A stretch of DNA of 34,277 bases from Candidatus Saccharimonadota bacterium. Its GTDB lineage: Bacteria > Patescibacteriota > Saccharimonadia > Saccharimonadales > Saccharimonadaceae. Below the pieces are notes generated by a model. It was not told the DNA's origin. It did not search any database and saw only the letters and a program-made list of their open reading frames with translations. Numbering within the stretch: position 1 is the first letter of the stretch; every line of letters begins with the position of its first letter. The stretch spans positions 1-34,277 of the forward strand of contig JAGCVL010000001.1 of the NCBI GenBank assembly GCA_017962365.1. The letters run 5' to 3'. Positions 1 to 8,818 of this stretch are shown here, one piece after another. The translations under genes were made by a program, and so were the position numbers.

Positions 1-43
1 CCGCCAGCATTCAACCTGAGCCAGGATAAAACTCTCCATTATA
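1..43 (-). rRNA. rrs: 16S ribosomal RNA, 5' end only (continues beyond the left edge)
   Basis: Read on the minus strand, positions 35 to 16 give AGAGTTTTATCCTGGCTCAG, the universal 5' segment of bacterial 16S rRNA, followed by the usual GTTGAATGCTGGCGG. The mature 5' end is placed near 43 by alignment with the E. coli 5' end and is approximate. The rest of the gene lies outside the window. The segment matches the 27F primer site except for T instead of G at its eighth base. A promoter lies about 115 nt upstream. Confidence 0.95.
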
Positions 44-159
44 GAAAATTTGAAAAACTCAAATTAAATAAATAAACTGACGATGATTAATTGCACAACT
101 AAATTGTTAAACTATTTCTAAAGACTTCTAAAAATTCTCGCAGCTTTAGACTAATTATT
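44..159 (-). other. 16S rRNA leader, possible boxA-like element
   Basis: This is the transcribed spacer between the predicted rRNA start site (near 153) and the mature 16S 5' end. On the minus strand, 113-101 reads AGTTTAACAATTT, which resembles the TTTAACA core of the boxA antitermination signal found in rRNA leaders. The match is short and the region is AT-rich, so the boxA assignment is tentative. No ORF of note is seen. Confidence 0.4.
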
Positions 160-188
160 AGTTTACACCACCCTAATTAAAATGTCAA
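160..188 (-). promoter_or_regulatory. rRNA promoter, -35/-10 type
   Basis: On the minus strand, a perfect -35 TTGACA (188-183), a 17-bp spacer and the -10 TAAACT (165-160) precede the 16S gene. The sequence just upstream of the -35 is A/T-rich with T and A runs, resembling an UP element. This is one of the strongest core promoters in the window, as expected for rRNA. Confidence 0.8.
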
Positions 189-223
189 GAGTTTTTTTAC
201 TAAAAATGTCAGAAATTTTAATT

Positions 224-1561
224 TTATTGCCTCCTCTTTTTCCCTACTGGAATAATCCACCATATAATATATACTATGCCAAGAGAAATGACCATCGGTA
301 AACACCAATCTGCCCCTGAATCACCATCGTGGGGTGGTTCTCCAGTATCTGGAGTTTTTGGTATTATATATGGTTCAAATTCCAACTTTGATTCTGCTCC
401 CGCGTCGGTTTTGACTTCGGATTCGAATTCCGTGTCTACTGATTCTGATTCTAGCCCCTCTGGTTCTTTAATTTCTACCACCTCTGGTGCTTCCTCTAAT
501 TCTAAATTCCCTTCCAGATTGAGGATTGTTTCTTCTTCTGGTTTCAAGTCGTATTCAAGCTCCATTTCGCCCGATTCTTCTTCTAGTTCCGAGTCATCTT
601 CTGGGTTCATATCGTCCGATTCGTCCTCTAGTTCTGGATCCTCCTCGAGGCTTATCTCTTCTGGTTCATCCTCTAATTCTAGGTCCTCTTCGAAATCCAT
701 TTCGTCATCCAATTCTTCTTCCGGATCCGGATTTTCTTCTGGAGTATCCGTCGGTTCAGAAGTAACTACTAGTGGGCTAATATCCAGCGTTTTATCTTCA
801 TCGATTTCGTCATATGAAACAAGACGGTACGAATATGTATTATTTAGCATGTAGTAGGACCCCCGACACTCTTGTCCTACATCGAATTCTTCATTAGAAA
901 GACACCTTCCCAGATAATCATCACCGCCAGCAACCATCCTTCCGGCATTATCAATAGCTGCATATAAGATTTTTCCGCCAATATTGCCAGTGAATGAACC
1001 GGTTGATAGCACCAGCCGGATCTCTTCCCTTGATTCAATCCACGGTTCATCACCATGCCTAGTTTCGGCATAAACAACATGTACTCCATCTTCCACTTCG
1101 CCACTTTTAATCTGTTCAATATACTCTGTGGCGCTCCGAGTTTTAATCTTTTCGTTATCTAACCAATACACATAGAGTTCAGCTATCCTTGTCTCCTCTT
1201 CATCACCAGCCAATCTATCATCACCAGTATAATATACCCTGATCGTGTTGCGGTATGGGTTAATTGCGGTAACCAATATCATACTATGTCGGAGTTGCCA
1301 GACCGCCTTGTAGCGATTGCCGTCCGTTCTGATATATCTTGCCCTTTCAAATTCTAGGCAAGAATAATAGTCGGGTGATTTTAGACAAGGATTTCTCGCC
1401 TTAATCTCGGCTTCGACTTCCATGTCGCGCTCAATTAATTCTGGTATATACCAATATTCTCCACCTACATCATCCGCTGTCATGGCTAGGACGGTGGCTG
1501 GGTTTAATATTTGCCCGACTGATAATACGATAGATATCACTAGGGCTATAGGTTTTTTCAT
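224..1561 (-). CDS. Secreted acidic surface protein with PDTG-type C-terminal anchor
   Basis: This 445-residue protein has an N-terminal signal peptide (MKKP, then a hydrophobic stretch, cleavage probably near residue 27). A unique extracellular domain of about 230 residues follows and matches no family I recognise. Residues ~270-385 are strongly acidic and include 15-residue repeats of the LEDEPEEI/LEDESDDM/LEEESGEM type. The C-terminus has a TPDTG motif, a hydrophobic segment (~417-437) and the basic tail GKKRRQ, the layout of a sortase-type anchor with PDTG in place of LPXTG. Cys pairs in the extracellular domain suggest disulfides. It is probably a cell-surface adhesin or spacer; the function is not known. 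It has its own promoter (1622-1651) and lies just upstream of the 16S gene in the same direction, with no strong terminator seen between. Confidence 0.8.
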   Translation of the reverse strand: MKKPIALVISIVLSVGQILNPATVLAMTADDVGGEYWYIPELIERDMEVEAEIKARNPCLKSPDYYSCLEFERARYIRTDGNRYKAVWQLRHSMILVTAINPYRNTIRVYYTGDDRLAGDEEETRIAELYVYWLDNEKIKTRSATEYIEQIKSGEVEDGVHVVYAETRHGDEPWIESREEIRLVLSTGSFTGNIGGKILYAAIDNAGRMVAGGDDYLGRCLSNEEFDVGQECRGSYYMLNNTYSYRLVSYDEIDEDKTLDISPLVVTSEPTDTPEENPDPEEELDDEMDFEEDLELEDEPEEISLEEDPELEDESDDMNPEDDSELEEESGEMELEYDLKPEEETILNLEGNLELEEAPEVVEIKEPEGLESESVDTEFESEVKTDAGAESKLEFEPYIIPKTPDTGEPPHDGDSGADWCLPMVISLGIVYIIWWIIPVGKKRRQ

Positions 1562-1589
1562 CTTTCCCTTTCCGCTCGTGAAAACCCAC

Positions 1590-1625
1590 TACTCTCACAA
1601 AACAATTATTAATTTTGCGAGAGTA
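1590..1625. repeat. 13-bp inverted repeat over the surface-gene promoter and start site
   Basis: The arms 1590-1602 (TACTCTCACAAAA) and 1613-1625 (TTTTGCGAGAGTA) are complementary over 13 bp with one mismatch, which would be a G-U pair in RNA, around a 10-nt loop. The repeat overlaps the -10 element (1622-1627) and the predicted start site of the surface gene. It is not followed by a T-run, so it reads better as an operator or 5' mRNA hairpin than as a gyrA terminator. Confidence 0.6.
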
Positions 1626-1651
1626 TAGGCACTGGTCGTGCGAAAAGTCAA
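1622..1651 (-). promoter_or_regulatory. Promoter of the acidic surface protein gene
   Basis: On the minus strand, -35 TTGACT (1651-1646), an 18-bp spacer and -10 TATACT (1627-1622). The predicted start is near 1615, giving a leader of about 55 nt. The -35 is preceded by a G-run, GGTGGGGGG, also seen at the putative comM -35. Confidence 0.7.
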
Positions 1652-1737
1652 CCCCCCACCCTGATTTTAAGAGACTTAAGCGGTACTACCTCTTAGGAAA
1701 GATGAAATGTGCTATTGCTTTATCTAATATAAGAAGA

Positions 1738-4239
1738 CTATTTTTCAGATTTTTGCTCACCCGATTCTTCGGTTTCTTCTTCTGGAAGAACGATACCGAT
1801 GGATGCGACAGTGTCACCTTCACTCATCTTCATAATGCGAACGCCCTGAGTAGCGCGGCCGAGGGTCGGAATCTCTTTCATGGCAACGCGGATGGCCTGA
1901 CCTTTAGTAGACATCATGATGACCTCCTTGGCAAGTGGATCTAGAGTATGGACAGCGACGATTGGACCGGTCTTTTCAGTAACGGTAGCAACCTTAATAC
2001 CTACGCCGCCACGTTTGTGTGGTGGGAAGTTAGAAACTAGTGTAGCTTTACCGTAGCCATTTGCTGAGACCGCGATGAGTTTTTGCTTTGGATCGGTAAT
2101 TACATCCATGCCGACAATTTCATCTTTTGGACGGAGACGCATACCCCTCACACCCATGGCGGCGCGGCCCATGACGCGGACTTCTTTTTCGTTAAATCTG
2201 GTAGCCTGGCCAGCTGAGGTGCTAATGACGATGTCATTTTCGCCGGTGGTCTCTTTGACCCATTTTAGTTCATCACCCTGGTCTAGCTTGATAGCGATGA
2301 GGCCATTACTGCGGACATTGAAGAAATCTTTAATAGCGGATTTCTTGATGGTGCCTTTCTTGGTCGCCATAAAGAGATAACCGTCGCCACCAGTCTCGCC
2401 CTGCTTAATAATGGCGGTGATTTTCTCCTCTGGATGGAGGTTCAGCATATTAACAGCGGCAGTACCCTTAGCAGTCAGCGAAGCCTGTGGCACCTCATAG
2501 GCCTTAGAGCGGAAGAGACGTCCTTGGCTGGTAAAGAATAGAAGGTGATCGTGCGAATTGGCAGTCAAAATCTGAGCAATGACATCTTCCTCTTTGGTAG
2601 TCATGCCACGCTTACCTTTACCGCCGCGGTTTTGCTTCCTAAAATCAGCCTGAGGGACACGCTTCATGTAATTCTCGGAGGTGAGCAAGATTACGCTTTC
2701 CTCTTCTGGGATAAGCTCTTCCTCGGAGAACTTACCGACTTCATGATTAATAATCTTGCTGCGACGTTCGTCACCGTATTTCTCTTTCATGGCGATGAGT
2801 TCTTCTTTAACGACACGCAAAATCTCTTGCTCGCTGGCAAGGATAGCCTCCAGCTTCTTGATGAGTTCGTGGAGCTCTTTCAACTCAGCTTCGATTTTGT
2901 CGCGTTCGAGACCCTGGAGACGGCGAAGCTGCATCTGAAGAATGGCATTAGCCTGAATTTCGGAAAGGCCGAACCTTTGCATGAGCTGCTTATCTGCATC
3001 ATCATAAGCCGCGCGAATAACCTTGATTACTTCATCGATATTATCAAGGGCGATTTTTAACCCCTCAAGGATATGGGCGCGCTCCTTGGCCTTTTGGAGG
3101 TCAAACTCGGTACGACGGCGAATCACTATCTGGCGATGCTTGATGAACTCGCTGAGAATTTCCTTAAGACCTAGCACGCGAGGCTGAATTCCGTCAACCA
3201 AGGCTAGGACGTTATAATGGAATGTAGTCTGTAAATCGGTAAGTTTGTAGAGTTGATTTAAGATTTTCTTCGGGAAAGCATCCTTCTTAAGTTCAATCAC
3301 CACGCGCGTCTTACCGCGAGCGGATTCGTTTCTAGCATCAGCGATATGAGTGAGCTTTTTCTCTTGAGCTAGGTGTACTACTTTCTCGATGAGAGCTTCT
3401 TTACTCACGCCATACGGCATCTCCGTAATGACGATGTTGTAACGGCCATTTTTGCGCTCTTCGATATTTGCTACACCGCGGATAGTGACAGAACCTTTAC
3501 CCGTAGCATAGGCTTGCTTCATCGGTGCACCACCGTAAACTTCAGCACCAGTCGGGAAATCTGGACCCTTAACGTGTTTCATAAGGCCTTCGAGGCTGAT
3601 TTCTGGGTCATCAATAAGCGCTACGGTAGCATCAACAAGCTCGCCAAGGTTGTGAGGTGGGATATTGGTAGCCATACCAACAGCAATACCCATCTGACCA
3701 TTTAAAAGAATGTTTGGCAAAGCGGCCGGGAGAACTACCGGCTCCTTTTCTGTGCCATCGAAGTTATCGCGAAAATCAACAGTATTTTTCTCTATGTCAG
3801 CAAGTAGCTCGACGCCGACTTTATCCATGCGGGCCTCAGTATAACGCTCAGCAGCTGGTTCATCGCCGTCGGCAGAACCGAAGTTACCCTGGCCTTCTAC
3901 CAAAGTATATCGCATTTTCCAGGGTTGAGCGAGGTTGACCATAGCATCATAGATGGATGAATTGCCGTGTGGGTGATATTTACCCATCACTTCACCGACG
4001 ATACGGGCGGATTTGACCGTAGGATGAGGAGCTTTCCAGCCGTTTTTATTCATTGCGTATAATATACGGCGGTTGACTGGTTTCAAACCATCGCGGACAT
4101 CAGGGAGGGCGCGGTCGATAATTACGGACATGGAATACTTAAGGAAGTAATCCTCCATGGTATGTTCGACTGGCTTAATCTCTAAACCATCTTGGATTGT
4201 CAGATTTTCATTATTGTTTATATTCTTGTCGTCTTCCAT
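1738..4239 (-). CDS. gyrA: DNA gyrase subunit A
   Basis: GyrA is the DNA breakage-reunion subunit of gyrase, which introduces negative supercoils with GyrB. The 833-residue protein shows the quinolone-pocket region HPHGNSSIYDAMV (89-101) and the catalytic Tyr133 in AAERYTEAR. The GyrA-box QNRGGKG (536-542) begins the C-terminal wrapping domain and separates GyrA from ParC. The resistance-determining positions equivalent to E. coli S83 and D87 are the wild-type Ser94 and Asp98. An acidic tail follows the last blade. A good AAGGAGG ribosome-binding site overlaps the gyrB stop codon, with 9 nt between the genes, so the pair is co-transcribed. No clear terminator is seen downstream. Confidence 0.97.
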   Translation of the reverse strand: MEDDKNINNNENLTIQDGLEIKPVEHTMEDYFLKYSMSVIIDRALPDVRDGLKPVNRRILYAMNKNGWKAPHPTVKSARIVGEVMGKYHPHGNSSIYDAMVNLAQPWKMRYTLVEGQGNFGSADGDEPAAERYTEARMDKVGVELLADIEKNTVDFRDNFDGTEKEPVVLPAALPNILLNGQMGIAVGMATNIPPHNLGELVDATVALIDDPEISLEGLMKHVKGPDFPTGAEVYGGAPMKQAYATGKGSVTIRGVANIEERKNGRYNIVITEMPYGVSKEALIEKVVHLAQEKKLTHIADARNESARGKTRVVIELKKDAFPKKILNQLYKLTDLQTTFHYNVLALVDGIQPRVLGLKEILSEFIKHRQIVIRRRTEFDLQKAKERAHILEGLKIALDNIDEVIKVIRAAYDDADKQLMQRFGLSEIQANAILQMQLRRLQGLERDKIEAELKELHELIKKLEAILASEQEILRVVKEELIAMKEKYGDERRSKIINHEVGKFSEEELIPEEESVILLTSENYMKRVPQADFRKQNRGGKGKRGMTTKEEDVIAQILTANSHDHLLFFTSQGRLFRSKAYEVPQASLTAKGTAAVNMLNLHPEEKITAIIKQGETGGDGYLFMATKKGTIKKSAIKDFFNVRSNGLIAIKLDQGDELKWVKETTGENDIVISTSAGQATRFNEKEVRVMGRAAMGVRGMRLRPKDEIVGMDVITDPKQKLIAVSANGYGKATLVSNFPPHKRGGVGIKVATVTEKTGPIVAVHTLDPLAKEVIMMSTKGQAIRVAMKEIPTLGRATQGVRIMKMSEGDTVASIGIVLPEEETEESGEQKSEK

Positions 4240-4248
4240 CTTTCCTCC

Positions 4249-6228
4249 TTAAAAGTCCAAATCATCTAAGTTAACTGAAGCGGCGCCGGCCTGGATGAAG
4301 TTCTTGCGGAGTTCGACTTGGTCTCCCATGAGCTTCGTAAACACAGCATCGGCTTTTTCGGCGTCTTCAACATGAACCTTGACCAAAATACGATTCTCTG
4401 GATCCATGGTGGTTTCCCAGAGCTGTTTGGCGTCCATTTCGCCAAGACCTTTAAAGCGCTGTTGCGCAGTATATCCAGCCTGTTTGAAGCGCTCTTGCGT
4501 TTCGTCGATCTTGGTACCGGCTTTCTTTCGCTCCTCAATCTTTTCGGTTAGTTTTTTCTCGAGGGCAACTTCATCATATAGATAATCAATCTTGCGAGCG
4601 TTACCTGTACCCTTGATTAGCCCGAATAGAGGTGGTTTTGCTAGATAAACATGCCCCTCTTCGATGACCTGTGGCATATAACGGAAGAAGAAGGTCATAA
4701 GGAGTGTAGCAATATGAAGACCATCGACGTCGGCATCAGTCATAAAGATTATTTTGTCATAACGGAGGCCGTCTATATTGAACTGGTCACCAATGCCCAC
4801 GCCAAGACCTTTAATGAGTGAAACTAGCTCAGCATTGGCGAGCATCTTATCTAGGCGAGCGCGCTCGGTGTTGAGAACCTTACCACGAAGTGGTAAAATA
4901 GCCTGAATTTGCGGATTTCGGCCCTCTTTGGCGGAACCAGCAGCGGAGTTACCCTCTACAATAAAGAGCTCGCATTCGTTACGGTTACGAGAGGAACAGT
5001 CGGCAAGCTTGCTTGGGAGATTAAGACCTTCAAATGCACCTTTTCTGATAACATTGTCACGAGCGGCGCGAGCGGCCTTGCGGGCACGAGCGGCCAAAGT
5101 AGCCTTACCGACTATCTTTTTAGCAATCTGAGGATTCTCTTCTAAGTAATAGCTGAAATATTCGGTCATAACCTTATCGACGATACCGCGAACTTCTGGG
5201 TTGCCAAGTTTATTTTTAGTCTGGCCTTCGAATTGCGGATCTGGGAGCTTGACTAAGATTACCGCCGTGAGGCCCTCCTTGATGTCATCACCGGTGAGAT
5301 TATCCTCTTTTTCTTTCAAAAGTCCATTTTTGCGAGCATAATCATTAATCGTACGGTTTAACCCAGTACGGAAACCCACAACATGCATACCGCCATCTGG
5401 GGTAAGAACGTTGTTGGCGAATGGCTTCATGATTTCGGCAAAAGTGTCATTGTATTGGAGGGCGATCTCTACGCCGGTGTCGCCAACCTGTTTCTCAACA
5501 TAAAAGATGTCGTCAGAGAGAAGTTCTTTACCGCTATTTAGGCGCTTAACATAGCTCTTAATGCCGCCTTCGAAGTAGAATGACTCGTGAGCACCCGTGC
5601 GTTCATCTTTGACAGTAATCAATATACCCTTAGTAAGGTAGGCTTGGTGACGGGCATAATTTGCTACCCAATTGTAGTCAAATGTGGTAGTTTCCTTAAA
5701 AATAGTAGGGTCTGGATAGAAGGTAATAGAGGTGCCGTGTTCGCGTGGCGAGCCTTTAGATACTTGTAACTCCATGGTCGGCTTACCGGTATCGAACTCG
5801 ATATGGTGCGTCTTACCATCTCGGTAGACCTCAGCGGTCATATGAGTAGATAGAGCATTAACGACCGAAGAACCGACGCCGTGAAGACCAGATGATACCT
5901 TGTAACCACCATCACCGAACTTACCACCAGCATGGAGCACAGTGAGAACCGTCTCCAGAGTAGATTTATGAGTCTTTGGGTGAATATCAACAGGGATACC
6001 GCGACCATTATCGTCCACTCTAACGCCACCGTCGGACAGAATGGTAATTTCAATTTTATTTGCGAACCCAGCAATCGCTTCATCAATAGAGTTATCCGCA
6101 ATCTCTTTGATTAGATGATGTAAACCGTCGTAACCAGTAGAGCCAATATACATGCCAGGCCTCAACCTGACCGGCTCTAGACCTTCCAAGACGCGAATTT
6201 CAGACGAATCATAGGCTTCTTTTGCCAT
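4249..6228 (-). CDS. gyrB: DNA gyrase subunit B
   Basis: GyrB is the ATPase subunit of gyrase. The 659-residue protein has the GHKL ATPase with Glu42, Asn46 and Asp73 in VDDNGRG, and GLHGVGSSVVNA as the ATP lid. The transducer domain follows, then the TOPRIM domain with EGNSAAG (425-431) and the metal-binding DADVD (498-502), and the C-terminal RFKGLGEM block. It lacks the ~165-residue insertion found in E. coli GyrB, as in many other bacteria. The residue equivalent to E. coli Asp426 is Asn427. It is the first gene of gyrB-gyrA, with a -35/-10 promoter at 6259-6287 and an AAGAGG ribosome-binding site. Confidence 0.97.
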   Translation of the reverse strand: MAKEAYDSSEIRVLEGLEPVRLRPGMYIGSTGYDGLHHLIKEIADNSIDEAIAGFANKIEITILSDGGVRVDDNGRGIPVDIHPKTHKSTLETVLTVLHAGGKFGDGGYKVSSGLHGVGSSVVNALSTHMTAEVYRDGKTHHIEFDTGKPTMELQVSKGSPREHGTSITFYPDPTIFKETTTFDYNWVANYARHQAYLTKGILITVKDERTGAHESFYFEGGIKSYVKRLNSGKELLSDDIFYVEKQVGDTGVEIALQYNDTFAEIMKPFANNVLTPDGGMHVVGFRTGLNRTINDYARKNGLLKEKEDNLTGDDIKEGLTAVILVKLPDPQFEGQTKNKLGNPEVRGIVDKVMTEYFSYYLEENPQIAKKIVGKATLAARARKAARAARDNVIRKGAFEGLNLPSKLADCSSRNRNECELFIVEGNSAAGSAKEGRNPQIQAILPLRGKVLNTERARLDKMLANAELVSLIKGLGVGIGDQFNIDGLRYDKIIFMTDADVDGLHIATLLMTFFFRYMPQVIEEGHVYLAKPPLFGLIKGTGNARKIDYLYDEVALEKKLTEKIEERKKAGTKIDETQERFKQAGYTAQQRFKGLGEMDAKQLWETTMDPENRILVKVHVEDAEKADAVFTKLMGDQVELRKNFIQAGAASVNLDDLDF

Positions 6229-6258
6229 CTTAATACCTCTTCTTAAATATACCTATAT

Positions 6259-6287
6259 ATTATATACCCCGTCACGGGAAAAATCAA
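6259..6287 (-). promoter_or_regulatory. gyrB promoter with palindrome in the spacer
   Basis: On the minus strand, -35 TTGATT (6287-6282), a 17-bp spacer and a perfect -10 TATAAT (6264-6259). The -35 overlaps the stop codon of the upstream ATPase gene. The spacer contains the palindrome CCCGTGACGGG (6268-6278), which could be a repressor site or a supercoiling-sensitive element. The leader to the gyrB ATG is about 24 nt. Confidence 0.7.
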
Positions 6288-8818
6288 GACTTTTTGGAAA
6301 GCCAAGCATCAAGAAAACCTTTTTCTGGCTCAGAAGCGGTTTCCGAGGCTTCTGGTGGCTTCTCAGCGGCTTTTTGGGCGGCAGACCAACGATCGTTGAT
6401 TTCCTTTTCCACCTCTGAACGTGTTTTGGCATATTTAGTGGCGGAATAAACTTTGAGTGACTCCATTAGCTCATCGTTTGGTTGCCCCATCGGTGCCGGC
6501 AGACTCATAGTAAACGGTGCTGACGGCATATCAAACATCATAACTTTGGCCACAGCCGCAAAATTTGGGGTCTTAGTGAGGTCCTCAGCGGTAAAGGTAG
6601 GAGCAAAGGCCTTAACCATCAAATCCGCATCTGTGACACCAATACGGCCGCATACGATAGTGCCTACGTTGCCAAGCAGGGCTTCGCGGATTTTTTCAGT
6701 AAGCTGGGTCATAAACTGGTTAGCTACAATAAGATTAAGGCGGTATTTGCGAGCCTCTGATAGAATAGATTCAAACGAATCGGTGGCGAAGTTTTGGAAC
6801 TCATCTACGTAAAGACAGAAATCTTGGCGCTGATCCTCTGGGATATCCTGACGACTCATAGCGGCTTGCTGAAATTTCATGACGAAGATCATACCGAGAA
6901 GGTTCGCGTTAATGTCACCAAGTCTCCCCTTGGAGAGGTTAACGAGGAAGATTTTTTTGTTGTCCATGATTTCGCGAATGTTGAAACCAGATTTGACCTG
7001 ACCGAGAGTATTTCGCATAATGGTATTGGAGAGGAATGGCCCCCATTTAGAGGCAAACCAGGTAATGACTTCGCCAGCGTCGTTTGATTTTTGAGAAGCT
7101 GGGAACTCTTTGGTCCAATAGTCATAAACGGCTTTATCTGTAACATATTTGAGCTTTGATTTAACAAACTCTGGGTCTGTAAAGCATTGAGGAATATCGA
7201 TAAAAGTGGCACCGGCTGGATCGGACATGAGGAGAAGGGCGGCGTTTCTAAACATATGCTGGCCGCGAGGACCAAAAAAGCCTTGATTTGAGGGGTCAAA
7301 GAGAGATTGGAGCATACTAATCCCCTCCTGGACAATAAAATCTTTTTGATCTGGGCTAGTGAATTCAAACATATTCATACCGACTGGGTGCTCAATATCG
7401 GCTGGGTCAAAGTATATGACATCATCAATGCGTTCCTCTGGGACACGCCTCAATAGTGCTTCTACGGCGTCACCGTGTGGGTCAATAAAAGCGAAACCGC
7501 GGCCCGCCTGCATATCCTGGAAGGCAATATTCTCGAGGAACACGGATTTGCCCATACCAGTTTGACCAATGACGTACATATGGCGACGGCGATCTTTTTC
7601 ACCGAGATAAATAGGCTTTTTAATACCTCTGAATTCGTTAGTGCCAAGGAAAATACCTTCCTGCATGAGCTTGGCTGGGCCATCCACCTGCTTGGTAAGC
7701 TGACGCTCAACCTGGGAGTTCGGGATAGAATTCTGATCTGGAAGATGATAAATACTGGCAAGTTCGACGCTATTTAGGATATTTACATTGGTTTTTAGCG
7801 GGAAAAATCTAAAGGTGTAATCCGTTACAAGCTTTTTGGGGTCCTTAAACATATTGACCTTGAAGCCGTTTAGCTCTGGGGAGTCAAACTGAGAGAAGGC
7901 GCTGATAATACCGCCGACAATAGCGTCAGAGCGAGGTTTAGTATCTGAACAGGCTATGACGCGAATAAGCGTCTCAAACCCTGGGTAACGCATTTTATTG
8001 GTGATAGCCGTGATTTCATCTTGCTTGACGCTAGAAATCTGGGTGGTTTCTTCGCGCTTTTCATGCTCTGGTGGGACTTCCCATGGGGCGCGAATGATAT
8101 CCATGGCTAGCTCTCCGATGCCGGCGCCGATGGTTTTGGTCTTTTTCTTGCCTTTGCTGATATTTTCGATGTGTTCTTTGGCTGGCGCAGACCAATTTTT
8201 TTGTGCGGGACGGAATAAAATTTGTACAGCAGCCCCTTCATCTTTGTTCACACTAGATAAAGCATTCAAAATACCCATCGAAGCGTCACGCTTCATATCT
8301 TCGTACGTAGAAATCGGGAGATAGAAGTCCTTATTTAGTGTCAATTCGGCGCCGGAGATATTTTCTAGGCGTCCGTCAGGGGCGAAGATGTTTTCTTCCC
8401 TCTTTTCCTCAATACGAGCGGTGGGGTAGGCGGACTGAATGGCTTGCTTTACCGTCTCTGTAAGGACCGCTGGTACGATAGCGTAATACCTAATGAAGCC
8501 ATCTTTTGCAATAATTTCGAAGGAAAAATGCCTTTGGCCATAGAGGCGAGTCTTGAAACCTTTAGTCAAAGTGGATGACAAGATAGAATAAGTAACCTGC
8601 GCCTTAGAAATAACTTCATTCGCCACGTCGCGCTTATCACGGCCACCACCATCGATGTCATCTGTAGTAGGCGGAAGATGGATAAGGAGTGGCACCATCT
8701 TGAGACCGCGTTCATACTTCTTGGCCTTACGAAGCCTACTTACGCTGGAAGCCGAGACCACGGCGGTAATCAGTATGATTACCGCAACGATAATGAGAAT
8801 AACCACCCAGAGTTCCAT
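6284..8818 (-). CDS. Membrane-anchored TraG/VirD4/HerA-like ATPase (type IV secretion-like)
   Basis: This 844-residue protein has one N-terminal membrane helix (4-24), a long cytoplasmic region and a P-loop ATPase domain. Walker A is GQTGMGKS (418-425), followed by FAFIDPHGD; Walker B is LYVDEFQNF (around 655) in the arrangement of the TraD/TraG coupling proteins. Members of this family pump DNA or protein substrates at the membrane. Chromosomal homologues are widespread in Patescibacteria, where the substrate is not established. It is the last gene of a three-gene operon; its ATG overlaps the upstream stop (TAATG), implying translational coupling. No other type IV secretion genes are visible here, so DNA uptake, conjugation or protein export cannot be told apart. 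The C-terminal ~40 residues are charged and low in complexity. Confidence 0.85.
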   Translation of the reverse strand: MELWVVILIIVAVIILITAVVSASSVSRLRKAKKYERGLKMVPLLIHLPPTTDDIDGGGRDKRDVANEVISKAQVTYSILSSTLTKGFKTRLYGQRHFSFEIIAKDGFIRYYAIVPAVLTETVKQAIQSAYPTARIEEKREENIFAPDGRLENISGAELTLNKDFYLPISTYEDMKRDASMGILNALSSVNKDEGAAVQILFRPAQKNWSAPAKEHIENISKGKKKTKTIGAGIGELAMDIIRAPWEVPPEHEKREETTQISSVKQDEITAITNKMRYPGFETLIRVIACSDTKPRSDAIVGGIISAFSQFDSPELNGFKVNMFKDPKKLVTDYTFRFFPLKTNVNILNSVELASIYHLPDQNSIPNSQVERQLTKQVDGPAKLMQEGIFLGTNEFRGIKKPIYLGEKDRRRHMYVIGQTGMGKSVFLENIAFQDMQAGRGFAFIDPHGDAVEALLRRVPEERIDDVIYFDPADIEHPVGMNMFEFTSPDQKDFIVQEGISMLQSLFDPSNQGFFGPRGQHMFRNAALLLMSDPAGATFIDIPQCFTDPEFVKSKLKYVTDKAVYDYWTKEFPASQKSNDAGEVITWFASKWGPFLSNTIMRNTLGQVKSGFNIREIMDNKKIFLVNLSKGRLGDINANLLGMIFVMKFQQAAMSRQDIPEDQRQDFCLYVDEFQNFATDSFESILSEARKYRLNLIVANQFMTQLTEKIREALLGNVGTIVCGRIGVTDADLMVKAFAPTFTAEDLTKTPNFAAVAKVMMFDMPSAPFTMSLPAPMGQPNDELMESLKVYSATKYAKTRSEVEKEINDRWSAAQKAAEKPPEASETASEPEKGFLDAWLSKKS

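Noticed and set aside
276-854. 192-codon plus-strand ORF rich in serine
   Set aside because: It is the antisense of the acidic repeat region of the surface protein; GAA/GAG-rich codons read as TTC/TCT on the other strand.
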